Positions 33,224-36,809 of a stretch of 36,809 nt of DNA are shown in pieces. The notes under the pieces were generated by a model, which was given only the letters and a program-made list of their open reading frames with translations, was not told where the DNA came from and ran no database searches. Numbering within the stretch: the stretch's first letter is position 1; the number at the start of each line of letters is the position of its first letter. Position numbers and translations under genes: made by a program. Origin of the DNA: an uncultured Bacteroidales bacterium (GTDB lineage Bacteria > Bacteroidota > Bacteroidia > Bacteroidales > UBA932); contig CAMBRR010000012.1 in the NCBI GenBank assembly GCA_945870315.1, positions 1 through 36,809 of the forward strand, in the 5' to 3' direction.

Positions 33224-33829
33224 TTATAATGAAACTATGAGGTATTCTTTCAGCATCTGGCACAGTTTCGTGTGGGAAAAAGAGTCGGAAGGCTGATAAC
33301 ATATTTCAAAATATGAGGTTTTTTCGATGGAGGAGGTCATACCAGAGGTTTCCATCGGAGCAGTAGAAAGCGAGACTCTGAACTTGGCTACGGATGAGGG
33401 AGAAAGACCCAGGGGTGAAGACGGAGCCATATATAATTTCAGGTCACAGTCATCAAAAAGAGAACGTTCAAAGATGACCTGAGGATGCACGATGGAGAAT
33501 GAAGACAGAAGAGGACTGAGATACCACTGATATATTTCTTCAGAAACCTGTATTCTTACCCTTGCCGGAGCAAGTTTTACGAAAAGAGCTCCAATTGACT
33601 TTCCCAGATATACGGCACGGGAAGCATAATTGGAAAACACTTCACCTTCCCTGGTCATTGTTATTACTCCACGTTCACGATTGAAAAGTTTTACTCCTGT
33701 CAATTTTTCAAGTTCAGCGACATTCTGACTTACAGCAGGTTGGCTAATGCCCAACAATTCGCCGGCCTTTGTAAAACTGCCAGTAGATGCAACCGTGACA
33801 AACACTTTTATTTTAAAATCTTCTAACAT
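33224..33829 (-). CDS. Short LysR-type transcriptional regulator
   Basis: 201 residues. The N-terminal winged helix-turn-helix (about 1-62) is typical: FVTVASTGSFTKAGELLGISQPAVSQNVAELEKLTGVKLFNRER. A linker helix follows, and then an effector region starting RIQVSEEIYQWYLSPLL that is only about 110 residues, against about 200 in normal LysR proteins of near 300 residues. The gene ends cleanly, and the space after it holds hairpins rather than leftover coding sequence, so it looks naturally short rather than recently broken. It is divergent from an M16 peptidase with facing promoter regions, a layout in which LysR proteins often control the neighbour. Ligand unknown. Confidence 0.88.
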   Translation of the reverse strand: MLEDFKIKVFVTVASTGSFTKAGELLGISQPAVSQNVAELEKLTGVKLFNRERGVITMTREGEVFSNYASRAVYLGKSIGALFVKLAPARVRIQVSEEIYQWYLSPLLSSFSIVHPQVIFERSLFDDCDLKLYMAPSSPLGLSPSSVAKFRVSLSTAPMETSGMTSSIEKTSYFEICYQPSDSFSHTKLCQMLKEYLIVSL

Positions 33830-33849
33830 CCGGATTTATGTCAATCTTA

Positions 33850-33857
33850 CAAAAGTA
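33850..33857 (-). promoter_or_regulatory. Promoter -7 box of the LysR gene
   Basis: TACTTTTG on the minus strand, 20 bases before the LysR ATG. The palindrome TTTAAGTAAA (33863-33872) between the two divergent boxes is a possible LysR site. Confidence 0.6.
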
Positions 33858-33890
33858 CATATTTTAAGTAAATTTTGACATTTTTTGATA

Positions 33891-33898
33891 TATATTTG
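33891..33898 (+). promoter_or_regulatory. Promoter -7 box of the M16 peptidase gene
   Basis: TATATTTG on the plus strand, 58 bases before the ATG at 33957. It lies just inside a longer open frame starting at 33885, so that longer start is unlikely. Confidence 0.65.
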
Positions 33899-33956
33899 TA
33901 GTTTTTTACGCTTATTGGAGTCTAATGATTATAAGTTTAACACAATAAAAGTTAAA

Positions 33957-36764
33957 ATGAAACGTTTATTTATCATCATTGCAGCAGTCATTATGGCTGC
34001 AAGTGCTTCTGCACAGGGCGTGATGCAGTTTCCAACTGACGAAAGCATAAAAATCGGCAAGTTGGACAACGGTATGACATACTACATCAGAAGCAATCCT
34101 ATTCCGGCTCAAAGGGCCGAATTTTACCTCGCGACCAATGTAGGTGCATTTCAAGAAACTGACGACCAGGATGGTCTGGCGCATTTCCTTGAGCATATGT
34201 GCTTCAACGGAACCAAGAATTTCCCTGGCAAAGATCTTTTGAACTACCTCCAGAGCATCGGCGCCGAGTTCGGTCGCAACATCAACGCCTCCACAGGTTT
34301 TGAAGAGACCAAATATATGCTAAACAATATTCCGATTGTCCGCGAAAGCATCATTGATTCCTGCCTGTTGGTAATGCACGACTATTCTCATTTCGTGACC
34401 TGCGATCCCGCCGAAATCGATGCAGAAAGAGGTGTGATTCTCGAGGAAAGAAGGACAAGAAGGAATGCTGGATGGAGGATGTTCGAGCGCACACTTCCTT
34501 ATTATTTTGCAGGAACGCCATATGCAAAAAGGACTCTTATCGGTTCTGAGGAACAACTCAAAACCTTCAAGCCGGAAAGTCTCACCAGTTTTTACAAAAC
34601 TTGGTATCAGCCTGATATGCAGGCACTTGTAGTCGTCGGAGACTTTGATGTCAATATGATGGAAGAAAAAATCAAAAAGATTTTCAGCGACATTCCTGCT
34701 CCCGCTACCCCAACTCAGAAACCGGTTTACCAGATTGAGAAGAACGAAGAGCCTGTAGTTGCCATTCTTACCGACAAGGAGGCCACAAGTTCAAGCATCG
34801 AGATTCTCTGGAAGACTGACCCTATGCCTCTTGAGATGGGCAACACCAATGTTGGCTTTATGATGGACGTCATTACAGACATCATCTCTATGGTAATGAG
34901 TGAGAGATTCGGTGACATCACTTCAAATCCTGACGCGCCATTCCTTGATGCATCATTCTACTACGGAAGTCTCTGCAATGACTGCGATGCCTTTATGGGT
35001 AATCTTTCTTTCAAAGATGGAGAGGCAGTCCCTGCCTTCAACGCATTTATGAAAGAGATTGAAAGGATGAGAAGGTTCGGATTAACGGAATCCGAGGTAC
35101 AGCGTGCAAAAGACAAACTCATCAGCTCCTGTGAAAAGAGCGTCGAGGCTGCTTCGACCCGCAAGAATCCGGATTTCATCAATCCTATTATGAGGCATTT
35201 CTATGACAACAAGCCGCTTCTTGATCCTCAGACCAATCTTGAAGTGACACGTATGTTCTGCAATCAGCTCAGCGCAGACCTTATCAAACAGGTATTTTCA
35301 CAGATTGCCGTTGACTTCCTGTCAGACAATTATATTACCATTGTATATACCGGTCCTGAAAAAGAAGGTCTTGCAAACCCGGATCCTGAAAGCCTGAAGG
35401 CCGCAATAGTTGCAGCGAAAGAAGCTGATATTGAAGCTATTGCAGAAGAGACAACTGATGAGCCTCTGGTGGATGCCTCTGCTCTTAAGGGTTCAAAAAT
35501 CACTAAAGAGTCTGCCGGTGTTTACGGCTCAACAGTCTGGACACTCAAGAATGGTCTCAAGGTTATCGTGAAACCGACAGAGTTCAAGAAAGACCAGATC
35601 CTGTTCGAACTTTACAAGAAAGGAGGAAAAACCCTTATTGCGAATGAAGATCTCTATTCATTCGAAGATAATGTTTGGCAGGTATTCCGTTCCAATGCAG
35701 GTGTAAGCAAATTCCCTAAGACCACTCTCAGGAAGATGCTTTCAGGCAAAATCGCTTCTGCATATCCGTTCATAGGAAGCAGGGAGCACGGAGTATCTGC
35801 ATCTTGCTCTCCTAAATATCTTGAAACAGCCCTCCAGCTGATATACCTCACCTACACTGATATGAGGTTCGACGAGCAGGAATATGCAACATCAATCGGA
35901 CAGATTGAAGCTGTACTGCCTAACCTGGAAGGTCAGCCAAGCTTCAGGCTACAGAATGAGATTACAAAAACTCTTTATCCTGGCAATCCTAGAGTACTTG
36001 ATCTCAGCAAGGAAAACCTCAGCAAAGTCAACCTTCAGACAATGGAAAGGTGCTATAAGGAACTCTTCAAGGATGTTGCCGGAGCAACCCTCATAATCAC
36101 CGGAAACGTTGATCTTGAGACTCTCAAGCCTATGGTAGAGAAATATATGGGTTCACTTCCAAAGGGCAAGAAACCGGCTTCCTGCAAGTATGAAACCCCT
36201 GAAATCGTCAAAGGACAGGTCAAGAATCATTTCAGCACTCCGATGGAAACTCCTAAGGCAACCGTTCTGCAACTCTATACTGCAGATATGCCTATAAGTA
36301 TTCCTGAAGAAGTCAGCTTGGATGCCGCTAAATTCATTCTTGATATGATCTACACAGAGACTCTCCGCGAGGAAGAAGGTGGTACATATGGTGCTGGTGT
36401 AGCAGTTCAAGTTGACAGGGATCCGAAGGAAATGGCTCTCGTACAGGTTTATTTTGACACCAATGTTGAATCAGCAGCTAAACTCAACGACCTGGCAATT
36501 GCCGGTCTCAAGAGACTTGCTGAAGGCGGATTCACTCAGGCTCAAGTAGATATGGCCAAGGAAAATTTGAAAAAGAATGTTCCTGAAAAGCGTATCAACA
36601 ACGGTTACTGGGAAGGCCAGATAAAGAATATGGAACTCTTTGGCATCAACTATGATGCTGAAGTAGAGTCAGCTATTGAGGCAATAAGCATCGACAGCAT
36701 CAAGGCTGTTATCAGCAAACTTCTTTCTCAGGAGAACTACATCGAGATTATGATGCAGCCATAA
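33957..36764 (+). CDS. M16-family zinc metallopeptidase (insulinase/pitrilysin-like), exported
   Basis: 935 residues from the ATG at 33957, which opens a signal peptide (MKRLFIIIAAVIMAASASA, cut before QG). The inverted zinc motif HFLEH gives ligands H76 and H80 and catalytic E79; the third ligand E157 in DAERGVILEE falls at the expected spacing of 76. Four M16 repeats are suggested by length: the first half carries the active site, while the second half (from about 510) has no HxxEH and ends with the R/Y-type TLREEEGGTYGAGVAV substrate-binding segment. It should degrade peptides in the periplasm. Divergent from a short LysR regulator and followed by the start of the common terminator repeat. 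Typical of large Bacteroidota M16 proteins. Confidence 0.94.
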   Translation: MKRLFIIIAAVIMAASASAQGVMQFPTDESIKIGKLDNGMTYYIRSNPIPAQRAEFYLATNVGAFQETDDQDGLAHFLEHMCFNGTKNFPGKDLLNYLQSIGAEFGRNINASTGFEETKYMLNNIPIVRESIIDSCLLVMHDYSHFVTCDPAEIDAERGVILEERRTRRNAGWRMFERTLPYYFAGTPYAKRTLIGSEEQLKTFKPESLTSFYKTWYQPDMQALVVVGDFDVNMMEEKIKKIFSDIPAPATPTQKPVYQIEKNEEPVVAILTDKEATSSSIEILWKTDPMPLEMGNTNVGFMMDVITDIISMVMSERFGDITSNPDAPFLDASFYYGSLCNDCDAFMGNLSFKDGEAVPAFNAFMKEIERMRRFGLTESEVQRAKDKLISSCEKSVEAASTRKNPDFINPIMRHFYDNKPLLDPQTNLEVTRMFCNQLSADLIKQVFSQIAVDFLSDNYITIVYTGPEKEGLANPDPESLKAAIVAAKEADIEAIAEETTDEPLVDASALKGSKITKESAGVYGSTVWTLKNGLKVIVKPTEFKKDQILFELYKKGGKTLIANEDLYSFEDNVWQVFRSNAGVSKFPKTTLRKMLSGKIASAYPFIGSREHGVSASCSPKYLETALQLIYLTYTDMRFDEQEYATSIGQIEAVLPNLEGQPSFRLQNEITKTLYPGNPRVLDLSKENLSKVNLQTMERCYKELFKDVAGATLIITGNVDLETLKPMVEKYMGSLPKGKKPASCKYETPEIVKGQVKNHFSTPMETPKATVLQLYTADMPISIPEEVSLDAAKFILDMIYTETLREEEGGTYGAGVAVQVDRDPKEMALVQVYFDTNVESAAKLNDLAIAGLKRLAEGGFTQAQVDMAKENLKKNVPEKRINNGYWEGQIKNMELFGINYDAEVESAIEAISIDSIKAVISKLLSQENYIEIMMQP

Positions 36765-36771
36765 ATAAGAC

Positions 36772-36788
36772 AATTGCTGTGCAATTTT
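36772..36788 (+). terminator. Weak hairpin after the M16 peptidase gene
   Basis: AATTGC and GCAATT pair around a three-base loop, and TT follows. It is short; the repeat-family element beginning at 36794 is more likely to be the real terminator. Confidence 0.35.
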
Positions 36789-36793
36789 GAGAT

Positions 36794-36809
36794 GAGAGGG
36801 TGACTAAAA
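36794..36809. terminator. First arm of a repeat-family terminator, cut by the window end
   Basis: GAGAGGGTGACTAAAA repeats the left arm of the hairpins at 16796-16833 and 33096-33131 exactly over GAGGGTGACTAAAA. The second arm would lie just outside the window. Confidence 0.7.

Noticed and set aside
33224..33829. LysR gene as a frameshifted pseudogene
   Set aside because: Only about 90 bases of hairpin sequence follow the stop before the next terminator, so no missing C-terminal half is present in another frame.

Overview
The window looks like chromosome from an anaerobic member of the Bacteroidota, most likely an uncultured gut- or rumen-type Bacteroidales. The evidence is a SusC/SusD glycan-uptake operon, lipoproteins with Bacteroidota-type lipoboxes, a surE-lpxB pair, a single-chain pyruvate:ferredoxin oxidoreductase, and the Bacteroidota -7 promoter element TAnnTTTG in front of nearly every divergent gene. 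No phage, IS element, CRISPR array or tRNA was seen. The genus cannot be settled from the sequence alone.

Layout. (1) 1-8007, minus strand: a polysaccharide utilisation operon reading susC, susD, a small surface lipoprotein, a GH16 laminarinase-type lipoprotein, a GH128-type lipoprotein, a 57-residue small protein, and the start of a further gene cut by the window edge. GH16 plus GH128 points to a beta-1,3-glucan such as laminarin. A divergent membrane-spanning regulator (8257-11076, plus) has propeller, Y_Y_Y, TM, coiled-coil and LuxR-type HTH regions but no kinase, and probably controls the operon. (2) 11073-16790: an NhaC-type antiporter, a membrane-anchored GH25 lysozyme with a very basic cytoplasmic tail, gapA, and a surE-lpxB operon. 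(3) 16837-21687, minus: pyrG, a glutaminyl cyclase lipoprotein, then a TPP riboswitch leading a TonB-dependent receptor, which is therefore probably a thiamin receptor. (4) 21784-24200, plus: a homologue of animal steroid 5-alpha-reductase followed by an Old Yellow Enzyme-family flavoprotein with a cysteine cluster, then RNase P RNA. This pair is the most interesting content: a candidate 3-oxo-delta4-steroid or bile-acid reduction module. (5) 24279-27780, minus: a lipid A-type acyltransferase, a DUF4831-type protein and pepD. (6) 27934-33070, plus: a POT peptide transporter and PFOR; the neighbouring pepD and POT genes fit peptide fermentation. (7) 33224-36764: a short LysR-type regulator divergent from an M16 zinc peptidase.

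Control signals are unusually regular. All six divergent gene pairs carry two oppositely oriented TAnnTTTG boxes 12-60 bases before the chosen start codons, and these boxes rule out several longer reading frames. Five intergenic sites (four complete hairpins and one cut by the window edge) share the arm GAGRGGRTGRC, suggesting a lineage-specific terminator family.
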